A program made the translations under genes and the position numbers. Positions 30,853-39,529 of a DNA stretch of 64,000 nucleotides are shown in pieces. The DNA comes from Halomicrobium urmianum (GTDB lineage: Archaea; Halobacteriota; Halobacteria; Halobacteriales; Haloarculaceae), in assembly GCF_020217425.1 (NCBI RefSeq), contig NZ_CP084090.1, forward strand, positions 2,976,001 to 3,040,000. The letters are read 5' to 3'. Positions within the stretch are counted from its first letter, which is position 1, and each line of letters begins with the position of its first letter. The notes below the pieces were generated by a model, which worked only from the letters and a program-made list of their open reading frames with translations, was not told the DNA's origin and searched no databases.

Positions 30853-33210
30853 TCAGGACGACGGCAGCGCCTCGCCGTCGACCCGGTAGATCGTCACGCC
30901 GGACCACTCTTCTGCGACCGTCACGCCGTCGAGTTCGCCGACCGTGATCCCGTCGTACCTGGCGCGCTCGGCCGGTCCGACGTAGACGTATTCGACGTCG
31001 TACTCCGCCAGTAGCCGGGCCTGCTCGGTCGGGTCGCCCACGTAGATGGTCTCCACGTCCGTCACGCGCTCGTCGTAGACCGTGTCGTTGCGGTACTGGG
31101 CCTCGTGCGTCCAGCCGGCGACCGTCGGCAGACCGGTCAGACTCGACGGCGCGCTGGCACCCTTGCCTTCACTGGGGTTCCAGCGGTATCCGGCGGGCGC
31201 TGCGGTGACGATGGTCGGCCGCCCCTCGCGCTCGTCGAGCCAGCGGATCGCCGGCGCCTCGTCGGGGTGGCGGACGTCGAGCCAGGCCCGCCCGTCCAGC
31301 GTGGGATCGTCCGTGCGCGCGACGTCGGACTGGCTCCCGAAGTGCGCCGAGAGGGCGAGGCCGGCGTACAGCGACGCCGAGACGAGCAGCAGCGCCGCGA
31401 ACCCGCGGGCGGCCAGCGGACGCCAGCGCCCGGGCGCCGGCGACCACCGACTCGCCACGGCCGCCAGCGCGACGCCGGCGGCGGCGGCCCACAGCACCCA
31501 CACCTGCATGTAGGTCTTGAACACCGTGTTCATCCGGCCGACGTTCTCCGCGACGAAGACGAACTCCACGAGCGTCACCAGACCGATGCCGCCGACGACG
31601 AGGACGCCCTCGAACCCGAGGGTCCCGTCCGATCGGTCGCCGTCGGGCTGCCCTCCGTCTGAGCTGACCGGCTCCACCGCGGCGCCGTCACCCGGGGCGG
31701 GTCCGCGCAGGAGCACCCACGCCGTCAGGACGACGGGGACGAACAGGCCGACGGCGGCGAGGTCGACCGAGGCCGCCAGGCCGACGGCGGCGACGGCAAG
31801 CAGGGCACCGACGCGGGCCCGGTCCGGGTTCAGCGCGTCGGCCGCCCGGAGGTAGAGGTAGGCCCCGATCGGGGCCAGGAGCGTCCCGTGGACGATCAGC
31901 AGTTCGCCGAGCGACGTCCGATCGGGGAGGACCGCGATCTCGCGCCCGCTGGCCGCGCCGAGCCAGAACGGCAGCGACCAGACCAGCCCGAGCGCGAGGA
32001 CCGCGGCCGCGACGGCCAGGCCGACGCCGAGCCGCGATAGCTCGCGCCGTACGGGGCCGCCGGAGAGGGCCGCCGTCGCCGGCGCTGGTAGCAGCGTCCG
32101 CGGGTCGGCCGGTGCGAGCGCGACGGTCAGCATGGCGAGCCCGCCGACGCTCGGGAACGACCAGGTGTTCGTCACCCCTAGCAGCCCGGCCAGCGGCGGG
32201 AGGACGCCCATCAGGAGCGCCCGGCGGCGTCGCACCTCGCCCTCCGGCGTCAGGTAGTAGGCGAAGCAGACCGCCGCGACCAGCACGAGAAAGCCCGTGC
32301 TCATCATGTGGGCGTGCAGGTCGCCGTTGAGCCACGCGAAGAAGGGGAACTCGTCGATGACGGGCGCGATGGCCGGTTCGAAGGTGACGAAGTCGGACGG
32401 GTCGTCCTGGATCACGCGCGAGGCGTCCCAGTAGTGGAACGCGGCCGGTCCCTCCGTCGCGACGCCCTCCAGTTCGACGCCGAGGCGACCGGTGATCCAC
32501 GCCGTCATCGGGTCCGGCAGGAGCCACAGCACCACCTTCCCGGGCGTCAGGAGGTTGCTCGCGATGCCGACGAGAAAGGCGCCTGCGGCGGCCGCGCGCC
32601 GGCGTGACAGCCCGCGCTCCGCGCCGAGGCTCCCGGCCAGCCCGTAGACTGCGGTGACCAGCGTCGCGTAGAAACCGGCCAGCGCGAGGTTGTAGGCGAA
32701 CCGGCCGGCCGTCCCGGTGATCCGGGTCAGCGTCGCCGCGAGCAGGTGGCCGCCGTAGTAGTAGGCGACCGGCTCGCCCGCGAACCACAGGTCCTCCGGC
32801 GGGAGCGAGTCGGCCCGCAGGACCGACTTCAGCAGGCCGAAGTCGAGGAACTTCTCGCCCCCGAGCGGGCTGATCGCCGGGTCGACCGCCCGTATCGCGA
32901 CGAGCAGCAGGAAGGCGACCGAGAAGACCGCCGCCGTCTCGGCGTAGAGCCGCCGGTCGACGCTCGCGCCGCGACTCTTCGCAATCCACGCCAGCCCCAC
33001 GAGGACGACGACGCCCAGCCACGTGCCCAGCCCGAGCGAGAGGTGGCCCGCGACGTAGGTCACTGTCCAGAGGACGGCCAGTCCCAGCGGGACTGCCACG
33101 CCCAGTCCACGGTCGGCGAACCGCGGGAAGACGACGGCTGCGATCGTCCCGCCGAGGTACAGCACGGCCAGATAGAGGATCAGCCAGAGCGCGACGAGAC
33201 CCAACTCCAT
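30853..33210 (-). CDS. DUF2298-family polytopic membrane protein
   Basis: A 785-residue protein with about fifteen hydrophobic helices. The long extracytoplasmic loops carry conserved motifs of DUF2298: FLDFGLLKSVLRADSLPPED, YYYGGHLLAATLTR, and FFAWLNGDLHAHMMS, then a C-terminal soluble domain with GYRWNPSEG and DVEYVYVGPAERARY. The acidic motifs in the first loops resemble those of GT-C glycosyltransferases (for example YYYxGH and DxHxH). The ATG at 33210 (MELGLVALWL) is preferred to GTG/ATG options upstream. It is divergent from the glycosyltransferase at 33308; together with GtrA they form a glycolipid or glycoprotein neighbourhood. Confidence 0.88.
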   Translation of the reverse strand: MELGLVALWLILYLAVLYLGGTIAAVVFPRFADRGLGVAVPLGLAVLWTVTYVAGHLSLGLGTWLGVVVLVGLAWIAKSRGASVDRRLYAETAAVFSVAFLLLVAIRAVDPAISPLGGEKFLDFGLLKSVLRADSLPPEDLWFAGEPVAYYYGGHLLAATLTRITGTAGRFAYNLALAGFYATLVTAVYGLAGSLGAERGLSRRRAAAAGAFLVGIASNLLTPGKVVLWLLPDPMTAWITGRLGVELEGVATEGPAAFHYWDASRVIQDDPSDFVTFEPAIAPVIDEFPFFAWLNGDLHAHMMSTGFLVLVAAVCFAYYLTPEGEVRRRRALLMGVLPPLAGLLGVTNTWSFPSVGGLAMLTVALAPADPRTLLPAPATAALSGGPVRRELSRLGVGLAVAAAVLALGLVWSLPFWLGAASGREIAVLPDRTSLGELLIVHGTLLAPIGAYLYLRAADALNPDRARVGALLAVAAVGLAASVDLAAVGLFVPVVLTAWVLLRGPAPGDGAAVEPVSSDGGQPDGDRSDGTLGFEGVLVVGGIGLVTLVEFVFVAENVGRMNTVFKTYMQVWVLWAAAAGVALAAVASRWSPAPGRWRPLAARGFAALLLVSASLYAGLALSAHFGSQSDVARTDDPTLDGRAWLDVRHPDEAPAIRWLDEREGRPTIVTAAPAGYRWNPSEGKGASAPSSLTGLPTVAGWTHEAQYRNDTVYDERVTDVETIYVGDPTEQARLLAEYDVEYVYVGPAERARYDGITVGELDGVTVAEEWSGVTIYRVDGEALPSS

Positions 33211-33276
33211 GGGCGAACCCACTGCCCGGCGACCCTATACGTCTTGCGACCCGGACCGCTGCTGCGAGTCGAACGG

Positions 33277-33284
33277 TTTTTACT
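33277..33284 (+). promoter_or_regulatory. TATA-like box of the glycosyltransferase gene
   Basis: TTTTTACT centred 28 nt before the ATG at 33308, no ribosome-binding site; probable leaderless start. Confidence 0.5.
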
Positions 33285-33307
33285 CGCGCCCGGGGTGGCT
33301 CTCACCA

Positions 33308-34075
33308 ATGAGTCGGTCGGTGGGCGTCGTCGTCCCCGCGTTCAGGCCGGACGTCGAGCGGCTGCGGTCCTATGTTCGTCGCCTCGACGAGCGGCTCTCG
33401 CCCGCCGCCCTGCGGATCGAACTCGACGACCCGGAGCCCGCTCTCGTCTCCCGCCTCGAGGACCTCCCGGCGACCGTCAACGCCGTGCCGTACCGGCGGG
33501 GCAAGGGCGCGGCGATCACCGCGGGATTCGAGGCGCTGGAGACCGACGTCCTCGCTTTCGCCGACGCCGACGGGTCGACCGGTGCCGATTCGCTGGCCGA
33601 CGTCATCGCACCCGTCCGCGAAGGGCGGGTCGATCTGGCTGTCGGCTCGCGCCGGCACCCCGAGGCCGACGTCCGGGGGCACCAGACGTTCGCCCGGCGC
33701 TTCCTCGGCGACGCCTTCGCCTGGCTGGCCGGGCGCCTGCTCGACGCGTCGCTGTACGACTACCAGTGCGGCGCAAAGGCGATCGACGCCGAGGCCTGGT
33801 CCGAGGTCCGACAGCACCTCTACGATCCGGGCTTCGCCTGGGACGTAGAGCTGATCGCCATGGCGGCGGCGCTGGACCGCCGGGTCGTCGAGGTCCCCAT
33901 CGAGTGGGAGGACATGCCCGGCTCGACCGTCTCGCCGGTCAGGACCTCGCTCAAGATGGGCAAGGCCCTGTTCTCGGCACGCCACCGCGCCAAGCGCCTG
34001 CGAGACAGCCGCCTCCACGCGGCCATCGCCGCCCGGCGCGACCAACCGACGGCGCTGATCGACAGAGATGAGTAA
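33308..34075 (+). CDS. Family 2 glycosyltransferase (dolichyl-phosphate sugar synthase-like)
   Basis: A 255-residue GT-A-fold enzyme without a C-terminal membrane domain. It has VGVVVPAFRP, the nucleotide-binding block YRRGKGAAITAGFEAL, the metal motif FADADGSTGADSL, and the DPM1-like DYQCGAKAIDAE and GFAWDVELIAMA segments. Homologues transfer a hexose from NDP to dolichyl phosphate. It overlaps the GtrA gene by eight bases; GtrA proteins are often partners that flip or bind the polyprenyl-phosphate sugar. It is probably part of N-glycosylation or glycolipid synthesis. Confidence 0.92.
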   Translation: MSRSVGVVVPAFRPDVERLRSYVRRLDERLSPAALRIELDDPEPALVSRLEDLPATVNAVPYRRGKGAAITAGFEALETDVLAFADADGSTGADSLADVIAPVREGRVDLAVGSRRHPEADVRGHQTFARRFLGDAFAWLAGRLLDASLYDYQCGAKAIDAEAWSEVRQHLYDPGFAWDVELIAMAAALDRRVVEVPIEWEDMPGSTVSPVRTSLKMGKALFSARHRAKRLRDSRLHAAIAARRDQPTALIDRDE

Positions 34076-34526
34076 CCGCACCGCCCCGCTCCGGGAACTG
34101 CTCTCCGGAGTCCGCTTCGGCAAGTTCGCCTCCGTCGGCGCCGTCGGCGCCGTCTTCGACACGACGACGCTCGTGGCCCTGACCGAGTTCGGCGGCCTCT
34201 CGGCCGCCGTCGCCAACGTCGTCAGCATCGAGGTGGCCATCCTCGTGATGTTCGCCATCAACGACACCTGGACGTTCGCCGGCGAGGGCCGCGACGACAC
34301 GCGCTCGCTCGGCGGGCGCCTCCTGCGGTCGCACTTCGTCCGCGCCGGCGGGTCGACCGTCCAGTACCTCCTGTTCGTCGCCGTCTTCTACGGCGCCACC
34401 GTCGACCTCTCGCTGGCCGGTTTCGACCTCTGGCTCGTCGCCGTCAAGGGCGGATCCATCGCCGCCGCCATGCTCGTCAACTACGTCTTCGAGAGCCTGT
34501 TCACCTGGCGCGTCCACGAGGAGTGA
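34068..34526 (+). CDS. GtrA-family membrane protein
   Basis: A 152-residue protein with four transmembrane helices and the GtrA hallmarks FGKFASVGAVGAVFD, FAINDTWTFAG and LVNYVFESLFTWR. GtrA proteins assist transfer or flipping of polyprenyl-phosphate-linked sugars. It overlaps the upstream glycosyltransferase by eight bases, so the two proteins are co-translated and likely act in one pathway. Confidence 0.92.
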   Translation: MSNRTAPLRELLSGVRFGKFASVGAVGAVFDTTTLVALTEFGGLSAAVANVVSIEVAILVMFAINDTWTFAGEGRDDTRSLGGRLLRSHFVRAGGSTVQYLLFVAVFYGATVDLSLAGFDLWLVAVKGGSIAAAMLVNYVFESLFTWRVHEE

Positions 34527-34661
34527 TCCCGCCCGCCTCGTCCCACTGTCGCGAGGGAACCCCTCGATTACGGTCGCTCGGGCGGCTATACTGCACGGGA
34601 GGAAGTAACGGACGGCGAGCGAATCACAACCCTTAATCAGGGGGCCGTGATATGAACTGGT

Positions 34662-34736
34662 AGCGGGATGGGATAGCCAGGAGATTCCGGCGGGCTCATA
34701 ACCCGTAGATCGGTGGTTCAAATCCACCTCCCGCTA
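34662..34736 (+). tRNA. Initiator tRNA-Met (CAT)
   Basis: A 75-nt cloverleaf. The acceptor stem AGCGGGA pairs with TCCCGCT (34729-34735), with discriminator A. The anticodon loop CTCATAA gives anticodon CAT, and the anticodon stem CGGG/CCCG contains the three consecutive G-C pairs typical of initiators. The first pair is A-U, also typical of archaeal initiator tRNA. The T-arm is GGTGGTTCAAATCCACC. CCA is not encoded. A weak TATA-like CCTTAATC lies about 28 nt upstream. The 3' 22 bases recur at 34845-34866. Confidence 0.95.
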
Positions 34737-34743
34737 TCATTTT

Positions 34744-34787
34744 GCCGACGCCACAACAAGGAGTGGAGCGACGAGGCTGGCGTCGGC
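34744..34787 (+). repeat. Inverted repeat just downstream of the tRNA
   Basis: GCCGACGCC at 34744-34752 pairs perfectly with GGCGTCGGC at 34779-34787, enclosing 26 bases. It sits between the tRNA and the duplicated tRNA tail. Confidence 0.65.
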
Positions 34788-34800
34788 TACTTATCGCCGA

Positions 34801-34858
34801 GTGGATTTGAACCCTGGAAGACGAGCGGCAGCGAGTCTTCCTCCGGTTCAAATCCACC
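34801..34858. repeat. Long palindrome containing the tRNA T-arm in both orientations
   Basis: GTGGATTTGAACC at 34801-34813 is the reverse complement of GGTTCAAATCCAC at 34846-34858, which is T-arm sequence. The inner parts (GGAAGAC and GTCTTCC) also pair, so the whole stretch folds into an imperfect hairpin of about 25 pairs. Confidence 0.75.
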
Positions 34859-34866
34859 TCCCGCTA
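34845..34866 (+). repeat. att-like direct repeat of the tRNA-Met 3' end
   Basis: These 22 bases (starting GGTTCAAATCCACC and ending CGCTA) are identical to 34715-34736, the T-arm, acceptor 3' strand and discriminator of the initiator tRNA. Such duplicated tRNA 3' ends mark integrase-mediated insertion; only 108 bp remain between the copies, and no integrase gene is present. Confidence 0.75.
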
Positions 34867-34994
34867 CTTCTCAGCACGACAACGCCGTGGAGTTTTATCT
34901 CCGCAGTCGCCTCGGTGTGCTGTCACCAGCAGTAGATTTGAAGCAGGAAGTCGCGGTTCCAGCATCTGCGCCGAGCGAAGCGAGGCGCAGTTCA

Positions 34995-35027
34995 CCGCAA
35001 GCGCCTCCGGCGCTTGCGGGGGTTTTT
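34995..35027 (+). terminator. Terminator-like hairpin with T-run
   Basis: CCGCAAGCGCC (34995-35005) and GGCGCTTGCGG (35009-35019) form a perfect 11-bp stem with a 3-nt loop, followed by GGGTTTTT. Read on the plus strand it could end transcripts from the tRNA side. Confidence 0.5.
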
Positions 35028-35032
35028 CGCCC

Positions 35033-35083
35033 ACGTTTTTGCGAGGGGGGTTCGCGGAGCGAACCCCCTGCAGTAAAAAGGTG
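35033..35083. repeat. Dispersed palindromic element, copy 1
   Basis: Begins ACGTTTTTGCGAGGGGGG and ends CCCCCTGCAGTAAAAAGG around a GGTTCGCGGAGCGAACC centre. The flanks are T5 on the left and A5 on the right, opposite to an intrinsic terminator. A related copy lies at 52578-52656. It sits just after the hpt stop codon (minus strand). Confidence 0.65.
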
Positions 35084-35088
35084 GTAGT

Positions 35089-35658
35089 TCAGCCGTCGCC
35101 GTTCTCGTCGACGATGACGACTTCGCCGTCCTCGACGGCGACGTTGATGAGGGTCTTGGCGTCGTAGCCGGCCTCGTCGAGCTTGTTCTCGCCGTCGGCC
35201 TTCTTGATGACGCAGACGATGTCGCGGATGTCGGCGCCGATGTCCTCGAGGGCGCCGGTGAGGCCGGCGAGGGTGCCGCCAGTCGAGAGGACGTCGTCGA
35301 GGACGAGTACCTTGTCGCCCTCGTAGACGTCGTTGACGTACATCTCGTTCTCGGAGTAGCCGGTGACCTGCGAGAGGGCGACCTCGCCGTCGAGGCCGTA
35401 CTGGCGCTTGCGGACGACGACGAGAGGGATGTCGGTCATCAGCGAGACGGCGGTGGAGATGTGGATGCCCATCGCGGCGGGGGTGACGATCTTGTCGACG
35501 TCCTCCAGTTCGGCCTTGCGGATGATCCGGATGACGATCTCCCGGAGGAGTTCCGGCCGGAGCATGGGGACCCCGTCGCTGATGGGGTGGACGAAGTAGT
35601 GGTACCCGTCCTTCTCGATGATCGGGGCCTCGAGCAGGGACTCCTTGAGTCGATCCAT
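35089..35658 (-). CDS. hpt: Purine (hypoxanthine/adenine) phosphoribosyltransferase
   Basis: A 189-residue type I phosphoribosyltransferase that joins a purine base to PRPP. The PRPP loop [16 protein letters not shown] is complete, and [17 protein letters not shown] and [15 protein letters not shown] match the archaeal HGPRTase-like/APRT group common in haloarchaea. ATG at 35658 begins [14 protein letters not shown]. Purine specificity (hypoxanthine, guanine or adenine) is not settled by the sequence. Possible palindromic element directly behind the stop codon. Confidence 0.92.
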   Translation of the reverse strand: MDRLKESLLEAPIIEKDGYHYFVHPISDGVPMLRPELLREIVIRIIRKAELEDVDKIVTPAAMGIHISTAVSLMTDIPLVVVRKRQYGLDGEVALSQVTGYSENEMYVNDVYEGDKVLVLDDVLSTGGTLAGLTGALEDIGADIRDIVCVIKKADGENKLDEAGYDAKTLINVAVEDGEVVIVDENGDG

Positions 35659-35702
35659 GACGGCGGTTGCCCGGGGGGCAACAAAAACCCTCCGTCGCGC
35701 GG

Positions 35703-37610
35703 TCAGGTGACGGAGACGGCTTCGGCGAGGGCCCGTATCGCCGGGAGCACGTGAGCGTTCCCGTGGGTGTAGTATTCGACGACGACGCCGGCGACGAGCA
35801 GGGCGGCGGTCGCCGTGGCGAGCGCGAGGAGGACGGCGCCGGCCCGCGACGCTCGCGTCCCGTAGTCGCCGGCGGCCGCCCACAGCGCCAGCGGCGCCGC
35901 GGCGGCGAGCGACAGCAGGCCGTGGAGCTGGAGGGCCTCGCCGAGGGTGGGCGACAGCCGGACGAGCGCGACCAGCAGGAGTTGCCCGCCGACGAGCAGG
36001 GCCGCCGCGAGCGTCCAGCAGTAGGTCCGCCAGTGGGTCGCCAGCGCGTCGCGGACGGGCGACAGCGTCAGCCCGAGGTAGACGGCGACGGGGAAGACCG
36101 GGAACAGGTAGCGGACTGTGAGCTGGGCGTGCAGCGGCAGGCGCGGGAGGTACAGCAGGATCAGCGCCGCGCCGGCCAGCGCCAGGTACGCGTCGTCGGC
36201 CTCGACGTCGGCGGGGGCCTCCACTGCGTCCCGCCAGCCGCCGGCCCTCCGGAGCGCCGCGGCGGCGGCCGGCACCGCGGCGACGACGACGGCCAGCAGC
36301 GCGACGGACTCCAGCATCGACAGGTCCGCCGTCGCTGCGCCCGTGGATCGCTCGGCGACCCGCTCGACGTGACCGCTCCGGACGAACGTGTGGAACGCGT
36401 CCAACGGGGAGCCGAGGAGCGTCTCGACGCCGGCGACGAGGAACCGGACGAACGTCGTCAGCGGTTCGACGGCGGTGCCGGCGAACTCGATCCCCTCGCG
36501 GAGCGCCTGGTCCGGCGGCGCCATCCCGGACGCGCCGTCTCTCGGCGTCGCGGGGGACCCGTCTGTCCCCGACGCGCCGGAGCCGGCGGCCCCCGACCCG
36601 GCGTCGTCGGCCGCTACGGGTCGGTCTCCGGGGCTCGCGCCGGGGAGCATTCGCGGGACGCGCAGCGGGTGGCCGCCGACGAGGACGTTCGTGACGGCGA
36701 AGGGGAGCAGCGACGCGGCGAAGGTCGCTCCGAGGACACCGACGGTCCGCCGGTCGTTCGCGGGCGCGGTGGCGACGTCGACGGCGACGAACGGGACGAA
36801 GACCGCCAGCGCCTCCGGCGCGTGGACCCACGCCAGCAGGCCGACGGCGACGTACCCGAGCGCGCGCGCCTCGAGTGCGTGCGGGTCGTCGGCCGCCCGG
36901 CTCCGGCGGATGGCGTAGGCCCCTGCCAGTACGACGGCGGCGGTGATCACGTGGCGCTTGGGGACGGTCGCCCACACCGACAGCGGCGTGCCGAGGACGA
37001 CGGCGACCGTCCCGACGACGGCGGTGCGCCGGCGGTACCGGTCGGCCAGCAGCCGGTAAGCGAAGACGGCGACGAAGGCCGCGGCGACGGTGTGGACCGC
37101 CTGCAGGGCCAGCTGGTGGAGCGGCGGGTCCATCGGCGTCGCGAGCGCGACGTTGACGGCGAAGGCCGCCAGCGCGGCGGCGCTCCCGCCGAGGACGAAC
37201 GTCCGCTCCCGGTCGACGGCCCGCCCGGCGACGACGGCGGTGGCCAGGACCAGCAGCGACCAGACGGCGACCAGCCCGATCCGGATGTCCGTCACCGCCG
37301 CGAGGGCGCGCAGCGCCCACAGGAACGGCAGCGCCGCGATCAGCGCCCCGAAGTTCCGCGGATAGAGCCGGCCGTCGACGCTGGAGACGCCCGGCGTGAC
37401 GATGCCGTCACTGTAGGGCGCCGCCGTCATGTGGAGTCGCCCCTGCTCGACGGCGACCAGCCCGTTGGTCAGCGTGTAGGTGTCGGTGATCAGAAACCCG
37501 GCGCGCCAGCAGGCCCAGAACAGGCAGAGGCTCGCGAGGAAGATCGCCAGCCCGACGCGGTCGCCGAACGCGAACCGGACGACGGCGCTCCGAACCCACT
37601 CGCCGTTCAT
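35703..37610 (-). CDS. Large polytopic membrane protein, GT-C-like
   Basis: A 635-residue protein with about twelve hydrophobic helices. After the first helix comes [20 protein letters not shown], an acidic loop placed like the catalytic Asp loop of GT-C (PMT/ArnT-type) glycosyltransferases. Between helices lies a low-complexity insert of Gly, Ser, Ala, Asp and Pro (roughly 300-350). I do not recognise a named family; a membrane glycosyltransferase is the likeliest guess. Its ATG overlaps the stop of the upstream gene by four bases, and both are behind the pilin genes on the same strand. Confidence 0.75.
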   Translation of the reverse strand: MNGEWVRSAVVRFAFGDRVGLAIFLASLCLFWACWRAGFLITDTYTLTNGLVAVEQGRLHMTAAPYSDGIVTPGVSSVDGRLYPRNFGALIAALPFLWALRALAAVTDIRIGLVAVWSLLVLATAVVAGRAVDRERTFVLGGSAAALAAFAVNVALATPMDPPLHQLALQAVHTVAAAFVAVFAYRLLADRYRRRTAVVGTVAVVLGTPLSVWATVPKRHVITAAVVLAGAYAIRRSRAADDPHALEARALGYVAVGLLAWVHAPEALAVFVPFVAVDVATAPANDRRTVGVLGATFAASLLPFAVTNVLVGGHPLRVPRMLPGASPGDRPVAADDAGSGAAGSGASGTDGSPATPRDGASGMAPPDQALREGIEFAGTAVEPLTTFVRFLVAGVETLLGSPLDAFHTFVRSGHVERVAERSTGAATADLSMLESVALLAVVVAAVPAAAAALRRAGGWRDAVEAPADVEADDAYLALAGAALILLYLPRLPLHAQLTVRYLFPVFPVAVYLGLTLSPVRDALATHWRTYCWTLAAALLVGGQLLLVALVRLSPTLGEALQLHGLLSLAAAAPLALWAAAGDYGTRASRAGAVLLALATATAALLVAGVVVEYYTHGNAHVLPAIRALAEAVSVT

Positions 37611-38095
37611 CCGACCACCTCGATCACCACGCGCCTCGTCGCGACGGTCCGCTCGTCGGTGCCCGACCGGAGCAGGAGTTCCAGCCTGCCGTCGTAGCGG
37701 TCGCAGTCGATCCGCTCGCGGTCGACGGTCCCGCCCTCGAACTGGGCCGCGAACCGTCCCTCGTTGTCGGGCGACAGGATCGACGAGCTGACGCGGGCGT
37801 AGTCCAGCGCCGGAACGACCACTCTGTAGGCCAGCACCGGCCGGCCCGTGATCGACGCGAACTCGACGTCCGCGGGCGGGACCGACAGGCGGTACCCCTC
37901 GGTCCCGAAGCGGCCGCCCTCGAACGCGACGTCGGCCGGCAGCGTCGCGTTCGCGACGGTGGCCGACCCCTCGCCCAGCCCCGTCGTCGCCTGGGATTGC
38001 GTGAAGTCGACGCCGCCGACCAGCGGTCCCGAGGCCAGCGCCGTCGCCACGATGAGGGCTGCGACCCCGTAGACGGCGATGGACTCCGTTTGCAT
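37607..38095 (-). CDS. Exported/anchored protein of unknown function
   Basis: A 162-residue protein with an N-terminal hydrophobic segment (residues 5-25, SIAVYGVAALIVATALASG) followed by a beta-strand-rich acidic domain (TLPADVAFEGGRFG, YRLSVPPADVEF, LAYRVVVPALDYARV). One Cys near residue 130. It looks like a surface-exposed beta-sandwich held by one helix. It overlaps the GT-C-like gene, suggesting common function at the cell surface. No family recognised. Confidence 0.72.
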   Translation of the reverse strand: MQTESIAVYGVAALIVATALASGPLVGGVDFTQSQATTGLGEGSATVANATLPADVAFEGGRFGTEGYRLSVPPADVEFASITGRPVLAYRVVVPALDYARVSSSILSPDNEGRFAAQFEGGTVDRERIDCDRYDGRLELLLRSGTDERTVATRRVVIEVVG

Positions 38096-38183
38096 GCCAG
38101 TTGCCACGGGGCTACGGGGATAAAAAGCCCTACGCGACGCTCCGGGGTCAGCCGGGCGAAAGAAACTGAAGGAGGTGGGTCAG

Positions 38184-38687
38184 CTAGGCGTCGGGGCCTT
38201 CCCAAGTGCTGAGAGTAGTGCTCTGGCCGGTGTCTTCGTCAACGTAGATGATGCGAACAGTCTCTGTACCCAGTTCGTTATTACTTGTATCAGACGACAC
38301 CGTCACAGTTGTCCCCGCGGACACCTCACCACTCACCGAAAAGTCGTCTGTAAACTCAAGATCGCTCTCGTAGTTACCTGTGCTTGCATTTGTCCCCCCA
38401 GATCCGAGATCTACAGTCCCCTTTATTTTAACCCTCTCAACAGGAAGGTTGTCACCACTGCCGTGGGATATTGTGAGCTGATCGTACGTAGTGCCACTCA
38501 CAGTGTTATCGTTGGTGAAGTCAAAACTGAAACTCGCCTGCGGCGGGTCCTGTTGCGCCTGATTTCCCATATTTAGCACGAACGATGCGATAACGGCCGC
38601 GAGGATGACGGTAATCGCGACCATCAAGATGACGCCGATGACCGGCGACACGGCGTCGTCTCTCTCAAAGAGTTCTTGAATGGGCAT
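38184..38687 (-). CDS. pilA: Type IV pilin (PilA-like), copy 1
   Basis: A 167-residue pilin. The class III signal peptide ends at the charged MPIQELFERDD; cleavage by PibD is expected just before AVSPVIG. The following helix AVSPVIGVILMVAITVILAA matches Haloferax PilA proteins. The rest is beta-rich and ends STWEGPDA, as do the two other pilins here. The gene is noticeably AT-richer than neighbours, common for haloarchaeal surface genes. Type IV pili serve adhesion and biofilm formation. Confidence 0.92.
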   Translation of the reverse strand: MPIQELFERDDAVSPVIGVILMVAITVILAAVIASFVLNMGNQAQQDPPQASFSFDFTNDNTVSGTTYDQLTISHGSGDNLPVERVKIKGTVDLGSGGTNASTGNYESDLEFTDDFSVSGEVSAGTTVTVSSDTSNNELGTETVRIIYVDEDTGQSTTLSTWEGPDA

Positions 38688-38831
38688 TGCAACACAATAA
38701 ATGGTACAGTTTATATTAAAAATAATAGCAAAGTTTTCTAAATAATATTCGCCAAGGGTTGTTTGAATGGTGGTAAGCGAGGGCTTGAAGCTACTGGACG
38801 AAGTGCGAGACGAAAGAGAAGGGGAAATCAG

Positions 38832-39275
38832 TTACGCGTCCGGTCCTTCCCAGGTGGTCAGGGTCGAGGAGGAACCACCGGATTCAGCTGTGTAGATAAT
38901 TCGAACAGTAGAATCACTTAGGTCAAGAGGATCCGCATCTGTGACACTTTCATTCAGCTCAGTTGATGTCCCCGCCGTAATTTCTCCTATAAATACATCA
39001 CTATCTACATTGGCCCCATTCGAGATGGTGGCATTCAGACGCGCTCCATCGATGGTGTCACCACTTTCATGGGTAATTGTCAGATTATCAGTGCCAGTGG
39101 CGTTATAATCGAAGTCGAAGCTCGCCGTCGGCGTCGATTGCTGTGCCTGGTCCCCGAGGTTGAGGACGAACGACGCGATGACGGCAGCCAGGATGACCGT
39201 GATGGCGACCATCAGGATCACGCCGATGACCGGCGAGACCGCGTCGTCGTCCGTGAACAGTTTCTTGAGATCCAT
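38832..39275 (-). CDS. pilA: Type IV pilin (PilA-like), copy 2
   Basis: A 147-residue pilin, MDLKKLFTDDDAVSPVIGVI at the start, with the same 20-residue H-domain helix and the C-terminus TTWEGPDA. The ATG at 39275 is selected by homology to the other two pilins; a longer frame upstream is not pilin-like. The mature body differs from copy 1, so these are diverged paralogues rather than recent duplicates. It sits between copy 1 and a winged-helix gene on the same strand. Confidence 0.92.
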   Translation of the reverse strand: MDLKKLFTDDDAVSPVIGVILMVAITVILAAVIASFVLNLGDQAQQSTPTASFDFDYNATGTDNLTITHESGDTIDGARLNATISNGANVDSDVFIGEITAGTSTELNESVTDADPLDLSDSTVRIIYTAESGGSSSTLTTWEGPDA

Positions 39276-39529
39276 GGTTGGTGTTGTGCGCACACCCACG
39301 TCGGTGGACGCCGCCCCTGCCCGGGCAGCGCGCCCCCACCCCGCGGGTGCTACCCATTCCACTCGACCAGGTTCACTTATACCCCGATTACCATTCACCC
39401 GGTCAGCGCCCCCTTGAGGAGGGTTCAAGGCGGCGTTGAGGGTGAAAACTAGATGGGCGGTTGACAGCAATGAAATCACAAAACTTGAACCATAAAATAA
39501 AGGCTGAAAATAATGCCATCAGCTGTCCG

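Noticed and set aside
35033-35083. Reading the dispersed palindrome as an intrinsic terminator
   Set aside because: The T-run is on the 5' side and the A-run on the 3' side, the reverse of what termination needs on either strand.
35659-37320. Long minus-strand frame running into hpt from upstream
   Set aside because: Arg/Pro/Gly-rich shadow of the GT-C-like gene; hpt itself starts at 35658.
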